A DNA stretch of 64,000 bases, from contig JAKUCV010001525.1 of the NCBI GenBank assembly GCA_028386065.3, forward strand, positions 142,552-206,551, in the 5' to 3' direction. How positions within the stretch are numbered: the first letter of the stretch is position 1; each line of letters opens with the position of its first letter. The notes beneath the pieces are model-generated. The model ran no database searches. It was not told the DNA's origin and saw nothing but the letters and a program-made list of their open reading frames with translations. This DNA is from Turnera subulata. Its lineage: Eukaryota; Streptophyta; Magnoliopsida; Malpighiales; Passifloraceae. Position numbers and translations under genes: made by a program. Of the stretch, positions 36,544-46,960 are shown in pieces.

Positions 36544-37751
36544 AAAATTTATGTGATGATCTAAATATCATTGGAACTTCTGAAGAAGTTTTTAAAATTA
36601 TGCATTGTTTAAAGAAAAAAGTTGAGATGAAAGAACCCACAAAGAAAAAAATTTATTTAGGTCTCCAAATTGCATATTTAGAAAGTAGAATCTTTGTCCA
36701 TAGACACATTATACTGAAAAGATATTAAAAAAAAATTATATGGACAAAGCACTCCCATTAAGTACCCTAGTAGTTGTGAGGCCATTTGATCAAAAGAAAG
36801 ATGTCTTTAGACTATGAGAAGATAATGAAGAAATTCTTAGTTCGGAAGTGGCATATCTCAGTAAGATTGAAGCATTAATATATCTTGTTAGTAATACAAG
36901 ACATGATACATGTTTTGTTGTTAAATTATTATCAAGATATAGCTATGCTCCAACACACAGATATTGGAATGGGATAAAATAGATTTTTAATTATCTTTGG
37001 GGACGATTGATTTGGAATTATTTTATTCTTATAGGTCCAAAACTAGATCTAATCGGCTTTGCAGATGTCAATTATTTGTCTGATCCAAACCAATCTCGAT
37101 CACAAATGGGCTACTTATTTACATGTGGAGGAACTGTTATATCATGACAATTTACAAAGTAAAGTATTGTTGCTACCTTTTCAAATCATACAGAGAATTG
37201 GACATATATGAAGCTAGTCAAAAATGTGCTTGGCTAAGATTAATGACGCAATTTGAGATTCATGTGGAACAAATATCAAGAAAGAGATCCCAACGACCCC
37301 TTATGAAGATAATGTTGCATGCATTGCTCACTTGAAGGAACGATATATCAAATGTGATCAAACAAAACACATATAACCAAAAAAAAAATTCTCTCAAGAT
37401 CTTGAGAAGAAAGATGATATTTGTGGTCAGCAAATTCACTCTAGTAACAAACTTGTGAATTTATTTACCGAGGAGATTCCAACTTCAACGTTTGAAAGGT
37501 TGATAAAGAAGATTGAATTACTTTGTTTTTTGAGATATTGATGGAGGAGAAGCAGAATATGCCTTAGGTTTTTTATGAACCAGTTTTCCCCAAACATATT
37601 CTATAGTTAATATATAATAACATTGCAGAGGAGGAGTGCTATATATAAATGAATACATTATATGTAACATATTAGTTCTAAACTGATAGTATGTTAAAAT
37701 TCTATATTAATTATGTGAATTCCTAATCTATAATATTTTGAACCTCACATA
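36544..37751 (+). mobile_element. Copia pol relic (RT end to RNase H) and LTR start
   Basis: Starts at the RT active-site region (DDLNIIGT), continues through YLGLQIAYLES, ALIYLVSNTRHD, the RNase H stretch QLIGFAD-like, and ends with IPTSTFERLIKK at about 37505. Frameshifts and stops are frequent. A purine tract GAGGAGGAG precedes an LTR start TGCTATATATAAATGAATAC at 37637, similar to the LTR at 3906 on the other strand, so the two are one family. The part left of RT is absent. Confidence 0.85.
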
Positions 37752-39182
37752 TAGGGGTGTAAACGAGCAGAGCTACTCGCGAGCTACTCGGGATCGACTC
37801 GCTGGCTACTCGAACTCGACTCCTGCTTATCGAGCTCGAGCTTAGAGTGCTATCGAGCCGAGCTCGAGCTTACTAGTACTTGGCTCATAAAGCTCGCGAG
37901 CCTTATCGAGCTTTGCTCTTATTGGGCTTGTAAAAAAATTTATATGGGCCATATATTTAGAAAAAAACTTGAGCCATGTGTCTTAAGCCCAAACACAAAC
38001 CCAAACCCATACCAAATTCCATTCCAATCCGGCTTCCCTAATTTTTTCCCCTAACCCTAAAAAAAATCAGCACACACAAATTCACAACAAACACCACACG
38101 ACACAATCACAAGCGAACTCATTTTTCCTCTCCAGCCTCCATCTCTCTCTCTCTCTCGAGTCTCGACCCAGATGGCTTTTCAACACCGTAACCCAGAGCC
38201 AGATCGCCAGCCCGACCCGGCGAGAACGTGACCATCCCCCACCAAATCCAAACCCTATACCACCTCCCCACCTCCCCGGAATATCTCTTCGCCAAGGAGT
38301 CCCTCCGCGAGCGCCGCTCCTGGGGCGAGAACGTCACCTTCTACACCGGCTCCGCCTACCTCTCCGAGGTCGAGAGATGGTTGAAAATCTTCGAGCAGTC
38401 TGTGGGTAAGCATCTAGTACCCTGTTTGGTTTATTTTGAGTTATGGTTGGTTGGGTTCTAATGTTGTTTTGCTTGTTGTTTCTGGTTTAATTTGGGATGG
38501 TTTGACGAACTGGATGTTCTCATGGCGAGTTCGGGTTGTTGGTGACGGATTTCGGTTAGATCCAGACTTGTCCAGTGGAGGCGTAGACGAGTAGACCCGA
38601 GGTCGGGATTCCCAGATCCGGTTCCTACATGAGGAGATCCAGCTGCTATCAAGTAGATCTGTCCATGGTGCGTACAATTATGGAGTAGATCTGTGGGGGA
38701 CCAACCGAGTTCGAGTTTTCCGGCTTTATCTTTGGAGATCCAGGTGCTATCATTCCGCCGGATTCCGGCTTATTTCGTTGTATTTTATTTTATAGAAAGT
38801 GTAAAATACTTTATTGTATTTGTGTAAAAGCCATCATAATAAAATCATCTTTTATTTTGGGCCATAAATTTCGTCGCCTTTATCTTAATTTCGTTGAATG
38901 AAAATAAATTTCAATATAATAGGGTTATGTACTCGTCATAGCTTCTATAATCGAGCTTAATCGAGCTCGAGTTAACGAGCTCTGTCGAGTTGAGACGTAG
39001 CTACCGAAGCCAACCACCGCTTAACGAGCCTTAACGAGCCGAGTTCGAACGATGGAAAATCTAACGAGCTCGAGCTCGAGCTCAAATATACAAGCTCGAT
39101 CGAGCTCGAGTTTGGGATTTACTTAACGAGCTCGAGTCGAGCATGGCACTACTCGGCTCGACTCGGCTCGTTTACACCCCTA
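37752..39182. mobile_element. hAT-type transposon, 1431 bp, with a captured TIM23-like fragment
   Basis: A perfect 17-bp terminal inverted repeat TAGGGGTGTAAACGAGC and a perfect 8-bp TSD CTCACATA (37744-37751 and 39183-39190) mark a hAT element. The sub-terminal parts (37752-38010 and 38930-39182) are rich in GAGCTCGAG repeats. There is no transposase; the middle holds host-gene sequence (38170-38406). Confidence 0.92.
38172..38406 (+). pseudogene. TIM23-like (mitochondrial import translocase) gene fragment captured in a hAT element
   Basis: An ATG at 38172 opens [11 protein letters not shown], then after a frame change the reading [32 protein letters not shown] appears (38229-38365). This is the conserved N-terminal half of plant TIM23, the channel protein of the inner-membrane TIM23 complex. 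The usual RLYNPY-type segment between the two parts is missing, and the membrane (PRAT) region is absent. A GT donor follows at 38405 (TGTGGGTAAGC), so the captured piece seems to be genomic with part of an intron. It cannot make a working translocase. Confidence 0.8.
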
Positions 39183-39190
39183 CTCACATA

Positions 39191-39766
39191 GGAGTGCATC
39201 AGCAAAGTACTTTTTTCCAATGTGCCGGAGGCGAAATTCTTCTGATTGAGAGTTATGACAGGCCATAGCCTATCCGGTCATTTTGCCCAAAAATCTAGCC
39301 CGTAAAAGGATGGTTGATTTGCCTCTATCGGACGTTTAAGTAATAGTGGGCCCAAAACCCTTTTTCTTTACGGGTTTGGGCACTGATGTGGAATGCAAAC
39401 CCAGCTAAACATGGCCTGGGTGGGCTACACTTGCACACAACTCACGCTCAACCATGCCACAGGCCGACGGTGGCCGCAATTCAACAGGAAGGGACTGACT
39501 GATTCCAACGAAACCAAAAATCCTCTTAAAATCGAACTAAAACATATCGTCTGGCAAAAAATTAAAATAAATATTGTTTTCCCATACTTAATTATTTCAA
39601 ACTAACACTAACACATATGACACAGCTGATAATTGTTTTCTTTTTTTTTTAACTGGTAATTTTATTAGAAGAATTTGGTGACGAATGACAACACGTACAA
39701 ACCAACCAAAAAGATTCACCCCTTATTGAAATAATGGACTTAATTAAAACCATTTCTCAGCTGATC
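39191..39766. other. Intergenic, 3' side of the minus-strand BURP gene
   Basis: No gene recognised. The first bases probably continue the copia LTR that the hAT element entered. Confidence 0.4.
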
Positions 39767-41346
39767 TTATTTGGAAACCCAGACAAGAGTATCACTCCCA
39801 GGGAAGTGACAAATTGCTGGCCCAGGTTCAACTTGCAGAACTTGAAAAGCCAGATGATTTGGACTCCAAGTTGATGTATCCATATGGCAAACAGCCACTG
39901 CTTCAATTCTGGTGCCATCGGCTCCTGCTAGTGAAACTAGATAGATATCTGTGGAATGGATCACATGGCAATAAAATACAGCATATGCATATCTCTGTTT
40001 ATGACATATGACTGCATTGTCTCCTACCCTATGAGCTCCCTCTGAGATAGTATATTCTTGCTTCTTGGTCTCTTCTTGTGCCGGAGTTGAATATATCTCA
40101 ATATTTTCTCCTAGTGTCGCAATGTTGAAATTAACTAATGATTCCAAGGAGGTAGCACAATATTTATTTTCTCCTTCTATGGTTGGTGCTTCGCATTGCT
40201 TCAGGGTTTTGCTTATGGCATCTGCTGCTTTTGATTTGGTTGTAATTGAGAAGTGGATCAAGATGTCTGATAACTTGTCGCTTGAAAAAGGGATATAATC
40301 AGCCTTCTCACGAGACAGGAAAGTGGCCTTGTTCGTGGACTTGGTGAACAGAAGGTTCATTTTTGTGTTGGGATGCAGATCACTATACAGGAAGAATATG
40401 GTCAGGTTTGCCCGAGATACGAGGTATTTCTCAAATGGAGAGGCTGATTCAAGGTAGTTGTAGTTGAAGATGTTGTAAAGTATTTGCCAATTGTCTACCG
40501 AAGCTTCTGCAAAATTCTTCATGCTCCCAGTGTCTGCTTTTATATCAGCACTAAGAATGTTAGGTTCTGAGGGTGAAAAATACACATCTTAACTATCCCA
40601 ATCTGGAGTCTCCCCCACCAAAACTAAGTGCGAGACTCAGGTTGGACTTGGATTAGTTGAAGTAAAGCTCCAATGGAAAAAAAAAAAAATACAAATCTTA
40701 ATTTTGTTAAAAAAAAAGAAAAGAAAAAAAAACAACCTCGAGTATAGTTTGTATTGAATTTGTAAAAAAATTAATGGAATAAACAATTCTAAAATAAAAT
40801 GTAATAAAAAAAAAAAAACTAAACCTTTTTATCTTTTGAGCAATTGAAACAGGGGAGATAGGGGAATTTAGCGATTAGGTTAAAAAATCGTTGCCCCGCA
40901 TTGTCCTCTAGGTGGGTGCGTGACAAGTACGAATAAGTCAATAAACCGGTTTATTTTTTTCTCTTTTTTCTTTTCCAGTATATAGTTGACCGGACCTCAA
41001 GGAGGTTTGCTAATTAAGTCCTAAACCATCCAAATTGAATCATATTGGGAACTGACCTTTCTGTAAGAGATCTTGCAAAGCTTTGGGCATTTCAGTGTTG
41101 GGCAATTTTGCTCTCCAGTACTCCTCAGCAGGCAAATAAGCATTACTTCTTCCTATTAGCAGCTGCCATAACAAGTATATATATATAAGTGCAGGTTTGA
41201 AGATTTTATAGTTTCTAGGAGCTATTGATCAAATATATAGCCAAGAAGCAAAGACATAGCAAATTAAAACCATCAGAGGAGTGAGAAAAGAGTGGAAATC
41301 GTACGCAAAATAGTAAAGCAAGGACATGAAGTAGAATAAACTCCAT
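39767..41346 (-). CDS. BURP-domain secreted protein, three exons (minus strand)
   Basis: Exons 41305-41346, 41057-41162 and 39767-40566 join in phase to 315 aa. Residues 1-22 (MEFILLHVLALLFC..GRSNA) are a signal peptide split by intron 1. A short segment YWRAKLPNTEMP follows, then the BURP domain at the C-terminus: FFLYSDLHPNTKM, IPFSSDKL, CATSLESL, then the four CH pairs spaced as CHKQ, YCH, CHMD and CHFP. BURP proteins act in the cell wall or secretory system, for example RD22 and PG1-beta. There are no TXV repeats as in RD22, so I leave the subfamily open. The gene is head to head with a paralogue at 42465. Confidence 0.93.
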
Positions 41347-42358
41347 TGAATTTTTGTATGCTGTATTGAGCTTGATTATAACTCACTCGTAAATGTGAGA
41401 TGCTGCTTTCACTGAAGAAGAAGAGCATATAAATAGGTTATAGGTACATATCTTATGACAGGTTCATTGACAATATTGTTTCAATTAGTAAACGAGACAC
41501 TGCCAAAAGACTTCTTAGGATTTCTAACACCAATGTTAGTAGCTCCTATACATTTATTATCCCTATGAAACTCCAGCCGGTTGAATAGAATCTGGCTTGT
41601 ATTAGTTGCGTGCGAGATCAAGCTGAAAACACATGTGCCTACAAACCGGAGGATCTTGTCTTTCCTGTGTGGAGACCGTAATCTGTAGTGTACCATATAT
41701 ATATAATTAATGGGATGAGACTGTGCCCAATTGATAACAGGAAAGCTTTACGAACGAATTGGTTTTGTCTTGCCTGCTTAAGTTGTTTAAATAAAAAATC
41801 ATACATATCCTATGGGTGTTCAGAGAAGAAAAGCATATTTATGTTTCGTGTCTAATTAATATTCAAAATCCAAACGATTCTGATACCTGGGTTTTTTTTT
41901 TTTTTTTTTGCCCTTGAGTTCTTGTACTTGTTGGATATGGAAATATGACGGCTGGACTTATGGCCGGGCATGCAAGAGGGATATAGTAGTTTGACCACTG
42001 TTACAAAATTGAAAGTTCATTCAGAAATTAGCATATTTGGTAAGTATTTAGGGAATAAAACGTTATCCCCTAGACAATCTACAGACAAAAATGGATGATA
42101 GTGGATATCCTCGCACTCAAAATATGCCCTCGTCAATTTGAAGTTTGAAAACATTGATTCTCTTCTTTGAACATTTCTTGCTTCTCCGCTATGAGTTCTG
42201 TGGTAAAGATTTGTGTTTTAATCATGTGACAACATGCCAGAGATTTTACAGAAATGTCATGAAATTGTCCTCTTCGATGACTTTTGCAGAAAGAATAAAG
42301 AATGTTACAAAGCTTCAGTTTTATCGTCAAATTGTTTTTCGAGTTTACGCATCTATGT

Positions 42359-42368
42359 GTATATATAG
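42359..42368 (+). promoter_or_regulatory. TATA box of the plus-strand BURP gene
   Basis: GTATATATAG lies about 100 bp upstream of the ATG at 42465. The roughly 120 bp before and including it are repeated at about 56205-56330. Confidence 0.6.
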
Positions 42369-42464
42369 CTAGCCGGTGGCTCTTGCCTCAGTATCAGAAC
42401 CAGAACCAGCAACACATTCTTTTTAATTTTTTCTAGAGTTTAGTGTTTCCAGGACAAGGTTACG

Positions 42465-43911
42465 ATGGAATACTTTCGTCTCCTTCCTGCCTTTGCTTTA
42501 CTTTGTGTGAGTGCTTATAATAATTCCTTGACCGGCACTTCTGAAATTTGTTGACTTGTTGCTACTTAAATTCCATATTACATGTATTTTGGTTTATTTT
42601 TCTTTCTTGAGTTACAATGACCCCTAGATAATGGGTCAAAGAAACTAATTGATTTGTCATCAATTTCGTGGCAGTTGCTAGGAAGAAGTAATGCCTCTCT
42701 CCCTGCACAGCAATATTGGGAGGCAAAGTTGCCAAACACTCCTTTGCCAAACGCACTGCGAGACCTCATAGTGGCTGGTAACTAATTTGAAATATGTATT
42801 ATACTTTATCAATGGATTTTTCTCTCGGGCTATCTAAAAAGACTGAGAATTTTGAATTTTATCTTGAGGCAATACAATCGCAAAAGTTGAAGGAATTGTG
42901 CAATCCTTTGAGATTAGTGCAAAATGTAAAAATTAGGAAAATTATCCCCTACTTTAAAACCAGGGAACATTTTTTTTTTCTCTTAATTACAAAAGAAAGG
43001 AAATTGCATTTCGCATGCTCGCATCATATGCCTTATTTTTAGGTCATACTTAATTTAATTGCAATTCACATCCAAAAATGTTTCCAATCTGATGTTCTTT
43101 TTGCCTACAATTGTTTCTGAATGGTTTTCATTCTTTGGCAGATAACCATGTTGGAGACTTAAAGATAGCCGTAGACACGGAAACAATTGAGGATTGGCAA
43201 ATACTTTATAACATTTTTAACTACGCAGCCACAGCCACCCAAGTAGAGCAGTCTGCCATATCTAACACGACCACATTCTTCTTGTACAAAGATCTGCACC
43301 CTAATACCAAGATGAGGCTCAATTTTATGCAATCCAAAAATAAAGCTACTTTCTTGTCGTATCAAGTAGCTGAGTCCATTCCCTTCTCAAGTGACAAATT
43401 ATCAGAAATTTTTGACCGCTTCTCCGTGAGCAGTAGTTCACCAGCAGCCAAGGCCGTGAAAAGAACAGTTGAACAATGCGAGCAACCGAGCATTAGAGGA
43501 GAAGAGAAACATTGTGCAACATCTTTAGAATCAATGGTTGATTTCAACATTGCAAAGCTTGGCAAAAATGTTAGGCTGCTCTCAACTGAGGTCCAGCAGG
43601 AGACCAAGCCGGAGCAGGAGGAGTATACCGTTTCATCTGGAATCAGAGTGGTGGGAGACAATGCAGTGATATGCCATAAGCAAGTATATCCGTACGCTGT
43701 GTTCTATTGCCACTCCATAAATGCCACCAGAGTTCATGTTGTACCCTTGATCGGCCAAAATGGGTCCAAAATCAGGGCAGTGGGTATTTGCCATATGGAT
43801 ACGTCCGAATGGAGTGCACATCATTTGGCCTTTAAAGTCTTAGGAGTTTCGCCAGGACCTCCAATTTGTCACTTCCCAGGGAGGGATACCTTTGTCTGGT
43901 TCTCAAACTAA
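42465..43911 (+). CDS. BURP-domain secreted protein, three exons (plus strand)
   Basis: Exons 42465-42506, 42675-42777 and 43142-43911, with GT-AG introns, join in phase to 304 aa. Residues 1-21 (MEYFRLLPAFALLCLLGRSNA) form a signal peptide, again split by intron 1. YWEAKLPNTPLP follows, then the BURP domain: FFLYKDLHPNTKM, IPFSSDKL, EEKHCATSLESM, and CH pairs in CHKQ, YCHS, CHMD and CHFP. Exon sizes (42, 103 and 770 bp) mirror the minus-strand paralogue (42, 106 and 800), so the pair arose by inverted duplication. About 1.1 kb of shared upstream sequence separates the two ATGs. Confidence 0.94.
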
Positions 43912-44096
43912 AGATCTCCACATAAGCTTTATTGACTTTGGGAGTATCCTAATTTAATTCGGGTCATGCTTAGTTTCTTCGCTTTCTTTAAATATATATA
44001 TGCTTATTTTGGGTTTAGGTTGTGTCTGCTTTGTGATTCAAGTAAGTCGTTTCGTGAAATCTACTTCATAAGCAATAAAAACTGCTTCTCATTTTC
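43912..44096. other. 3' region of the plus-strand BURP gene
   Basis: AT-rich; an AATAAA at about 44074 could be a polyadenylation signal. It ends at the T run of the LINE tail. Confidence 0.35.
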
Positions 44097-44400
44097 TTTT
44101 TTTTTTGATCAGTAAGAGAGGTTATACTTTATTGATTATCAGGCTGAACAAGCCTTGGGGTGCCGACCCCTGATACATTATGTGCAAGCAAAGGAATGCA
44201 GCCCCCTGGGGGGTTGAACAAAATGAAAGACCCCAAGTTAAAATGAAAAGGCATGCCTAGCAAGCCAGTCAGCACAGAGATTAACCTCCCTATGGACATG
44301 CATCAAAGAAACATGCCAATCACGAGACAAAAGCTGGTGAGCAGCGCGAAGCAACACCAAATTGCGCCTGAGTTGCATACTCTGATTCTTGTGCATTGTC
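44097..44400 (-). mobile_element. LINE 3' end fragment (RNase H tail), 5'-truncated
   Basis: The minus strand reads LLSRDWHVSLMHVHREVNLC and ADWLARHAFSF, the end of the RNase H domain of L1-type plant LINEs. The plus-strand run of ten T (44097-44106) is the poly(A) tail. The 5' end is at about 44395. No convincing TSD. Confidence 0.8.
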
Positions 44401-45000
44401 ATTCTTTGTATTTCTATTTCAATCGGAGGACAAAGAATGAGAAGCAGTCGGAGGACAAGTATATTTCTATTTCCATTGTGCATAGGTTGTTTATGTGTTG
44501 AACATGCCTTAATTCCCAATATTGATAGCGGAGCCACGCATATTCGATGATTGATTTGTTGGTTTTTGTATCAAATTGGTAAAATCAATTCTATGGAATA
44601 TTTTTCGTTTTCCTCTGCATAAATTGTTGCCTCAATCGATTGTTATTGTTATTGGTGTCTTGGATATAAGATTAATTTACGTGATTAACCTCTGCATATC
44701 CATGTCAATTTCTGTAACTGAGCCATGATACAATATCATTTTTGTTTTGTTTGGAGTAAAACAAGTTGATCGTCTTCTTCGTGTAAAGCGAATCTTATAA
44801 TTTTCTGTGAATTATGTTAGTGTATGAATAGCAAAACCCATGAACTTGTGAACCACAAACCCCACAACCCAACCCGTGCAATTGTGTATTGAATTTTGCT
44901 TGACTCAAAACAATGGTTCATCTATCTTCTTTGTGTAAAATGAACCGGATGATTATTTGTAAATCACGAACCTATAAACTCAAAATAGGGGAAAAGCTTG
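44401..45000. other. Intergenic, nothing recognised
   Basis: No protein-like frame. ACAAAGAATGAGAAGCAGT at about 44430 is nearly the inverse of the sequence left of the LINE tail (about 44080), a possible hairpin relict. Confidence 0.4.
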
Positions 45001-45018
45001 CTTGTAGTTGGAAAGAAG

Positions 45019-45550
45019 TGTTTGCTTTGAATCTCCCTGGTGTAACTCAGCACATGAGAACATCGATGTTTTCCTTTTAGAACATCGATGTTGTACAATT
45101 CTGGAAAGTTGGCAGAACTCTAGAACATTGATGTTTTACTCTGAATATCGATGTTTTCTGGAAAAATTCTAAAATTCTACAGATTGGTTTTTTTGTTATT
45201 GTTTTATTGATTCTCACTCAAACCTCTCACAATCTTTTGTTTCTAAACACTCTGAACATCTCAGAGTAATAATGAAGTGAAACACCAACGTTTTTTTGCT
45301 TGAATTCACTTTATTTCACTTGATTAAAACCACATTACAATAGCTACTTATATAGACCAAAAGTGCAGTCCTCTAACTTAACATGTCTGAAAACACTGAA
45401 TAAGCATGCTCACCCTAACCTAAGAAGCATGTTACTAAACCTGACAATAACAGAGCACTACAACAAAAGACACAAGAGTAGAACCAAACAAAGAAAACAG
45501 CAACTTGCACACTTTCTTCACTTTCAATGCAGCTTAGTCATATTCTAACA
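45019..45550 (-). repeat. LTR (3' on the minus strand) of the DEK-C element
   Basis: Begins TGTTAGAATATG and ends with CAAAGCAAACA on the minus strand. Minus-strand TATA (GTCTATATAAG) at about 45349-45359. Near its end lie four copies of the 12-mer palindrome AACATCGATGTT, two perfect (45059-45070, 45081-45092) and two with one change (45124-45135, 45144-45155). Confidence 0.92.
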
Positions 45551-45628
45551 CTCCCCCATGCTGTCCTTCAGCTTCATCTTCATTTTCAACTTCAACACAC
45601 CTCTTTAACAACTTGAATTTGATTCTTG

Positions 45629-46246
45629 TCAAAGACTTGGTGAACAGACTTGAAACCTCTCAATTCTTTTTTTCCTTTTCCTCCACTTCGCATGACATCT
45701 TCTTTTCTTGGCAGTTGAAAAATCAAACAAATCATAGAACTCTAATGACTTCTCTTCAATGCATGCCTCAATTTTTTTTTTTCTCACGTTAAAATCCTGC
45801 TTCTTGTCATTTATCACTTCCAGAATTTCAAACTTAACAAACTCATCATCACAATATTTAATGTGGACAGCATCATCACCTAAACTGTCACTCCCACACT
45901 CAACTTCAATTGATTTATAATTAGAGTAATCTTTAAAATCCAAACAAAGATCCTCACAAACAACAACTCCAGAATGATCACTTTCCACAGAAATAGCATT
46001 TTCATGTCCATAAAAAATCTCATCAACCACAACCTCTTTACCAAATAAAACACCATCATCAACTTCAACAAAATTATAACTCTTACCAAAAGAATCTTCA
46101 TTTTCATCTTTTTCAATCAAATCAGAGTCATTTGTTACCTCTGATTTGGCATCTTCATCTTCATTGCTCCAGAACTCATTATTTTCCAGGAACAAAAATA
46201 ACTTGATCCTTGATGAATGATTTTCTGCCTGAGAAATCCATGCCAA
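45629..46246 (-). CDS. Acidic ORF of the LTR element, 205 aa, function unknown
   Basis: The frame runs from 46246 to 45629. Its first 22 codons read the DEK-C segment in a different frame and are probably not native. From about residue 25 the protein is strongly acidic (NEDEDAKSEVTNDSDLIEKD) and ends in a basic stretch KKRRCHAKWRKRKKR. I do not recognise a family. An uninterrupted 180-codon frame in a non-autonomous element suggests it is translated or recently captured. Alternatively it is a gene segment joined to DEK-C by a one-base shift. Confidence 0.55.
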   Translation of the reverse strand: MAWISQAENHSSRIKLFLFLENNEFWSNEDEDAKSEVTNDSDLIEKDENEDSFGKSYNFVEVDDGVLFGKEVVVDEIFYGHENAISVESDHSGVVVCEDLCLDFKDYSNYKSIEVECGSDSLGDDAVHIKYCDDEFVKFEILEVINDKKQDFNVRKKKIEACIEEKSLEFYDLFDFSTAKKRRCHAKWRKRKKRIERFQVCSPSL

Positions 46247-46352
46247 ACTCTTCCTGCAATTTCTGACACAACTTATCTATTGTTGTTGTATCAAGATCAG
46301 AACACTTAAGAATTTCTCCCAATCTTACAATAATCTCCCAATCAAACACCAT
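46179..46352 (-). CDS. DEK-C domain fragment inside the LTR element (57 aa)
   Basis: Starting at the Met at 46352, the reading VRLGEILKCSDLDTTT, KLQEEFGMDFSGRKSFI fits the DEK C-terminal-type domain: IL, DL, three Thr, LEE-FG, D-S, RK-FI, spaced as in the family. In plants this domain opens SWIB-domain chromatin proteins, and the start MVFDWEIIVRLGEIL matches that type. I infer capture of the first exon of such a gene. Its stop (46179) comes just after VPGK. A second ORF overlaps by 68 bp in another frame, and an indel in the A run near 46184 would join them. The Met at 46409 is an alternative start. Confidence 0.65.
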   Translation of the reverse strand: MVFDWEIIVRLGEILKCSDLDTTTIDKLCQKLQEEFGMDFSGRKSFIKDQVIFVPGK

Positions 46353-46427
46353 TTTTTCTCCCCTTTTTCTGGTCTCTAATAAACCAACATACAGGCCCCT
46401 TAAGATCAATTATGCTCCGCTACCAAT

Positions 46428-46960
46428 TGTTTGCATTGAATCTCCCTCGTGTAACCCAGTACATGAGAACATCGATGTTTTCCTTTTAGAACATCGATGT
46501 TGTACAATTTTGGAAAGTTGGCAGAACTCTAGAACATCGATGTTTTACTCTGAATATCGATGTTTTCTGGAAAAATTCCAAAATTCTGCAGGTTGGTTTT
46601 TTTTGTTACTGTTTTATTGATTTTCATTCAAACCTCTCACAATCTTTTGTTTCTAAACACTCTGAACATCTCAGAGTAACAATGAAGTGAAACACCAACG
46701 TTTTTTTGTTTGAATTCACTTTATTTCACTTGATTAAAACCACATTACAATAGCCACTTATATAGACCAAAAATGCAGTCCACTAACTTAGCATGTCTGA
46801 AAACACTGAATATGCATGCTCATCCTAACCTAAGAAGCATGTTACTTAACCTGACAATAACAAAGCACTACAACAAAAGACACAAGAGTAGAACCAAATA
46901 AAGAAAAGAACAACTTGCACACTTTCTTCACTTCCAATACAGCTTGGTCATATTTTAACA
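46428..46960 (-). repeat. LTR (5' on the minus strand) of the DEK-C element
   Basis: Near-identical to 45019-45550, including the four AACATCGATGTT-type boxes. The few substitutions suggest a fairly young insertion. Confidence 0.92.

Larger units (their letters stand above)
45019..46960 (-). mobile_element. Non-autonomous LTR retroelement carrying a DEK-C domain, 1942 bp
   Basis: LTRs 45019-45550 and 46428-46960 (532 and 533 bp, very similar). TSD AGAAG on both sides (45014-45018 and 46961-46965). On the minus strand the primer-binding site TTGGTAGCGGAGC follows the 5' LTR (46415-46427) and a purine tract CATGGGGGAG precedes the 3' LTR (45551-45560). The inner region of 877 bp has no gag, RT or integrase. 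Just before the purine tract the minus strand reads SLFTKSLTRIKF, the leftover end of a copia pol. The rest encodes a DEK-C-like segment and an acidic ORF. It needs a copia helper. Confidence 0.92.
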
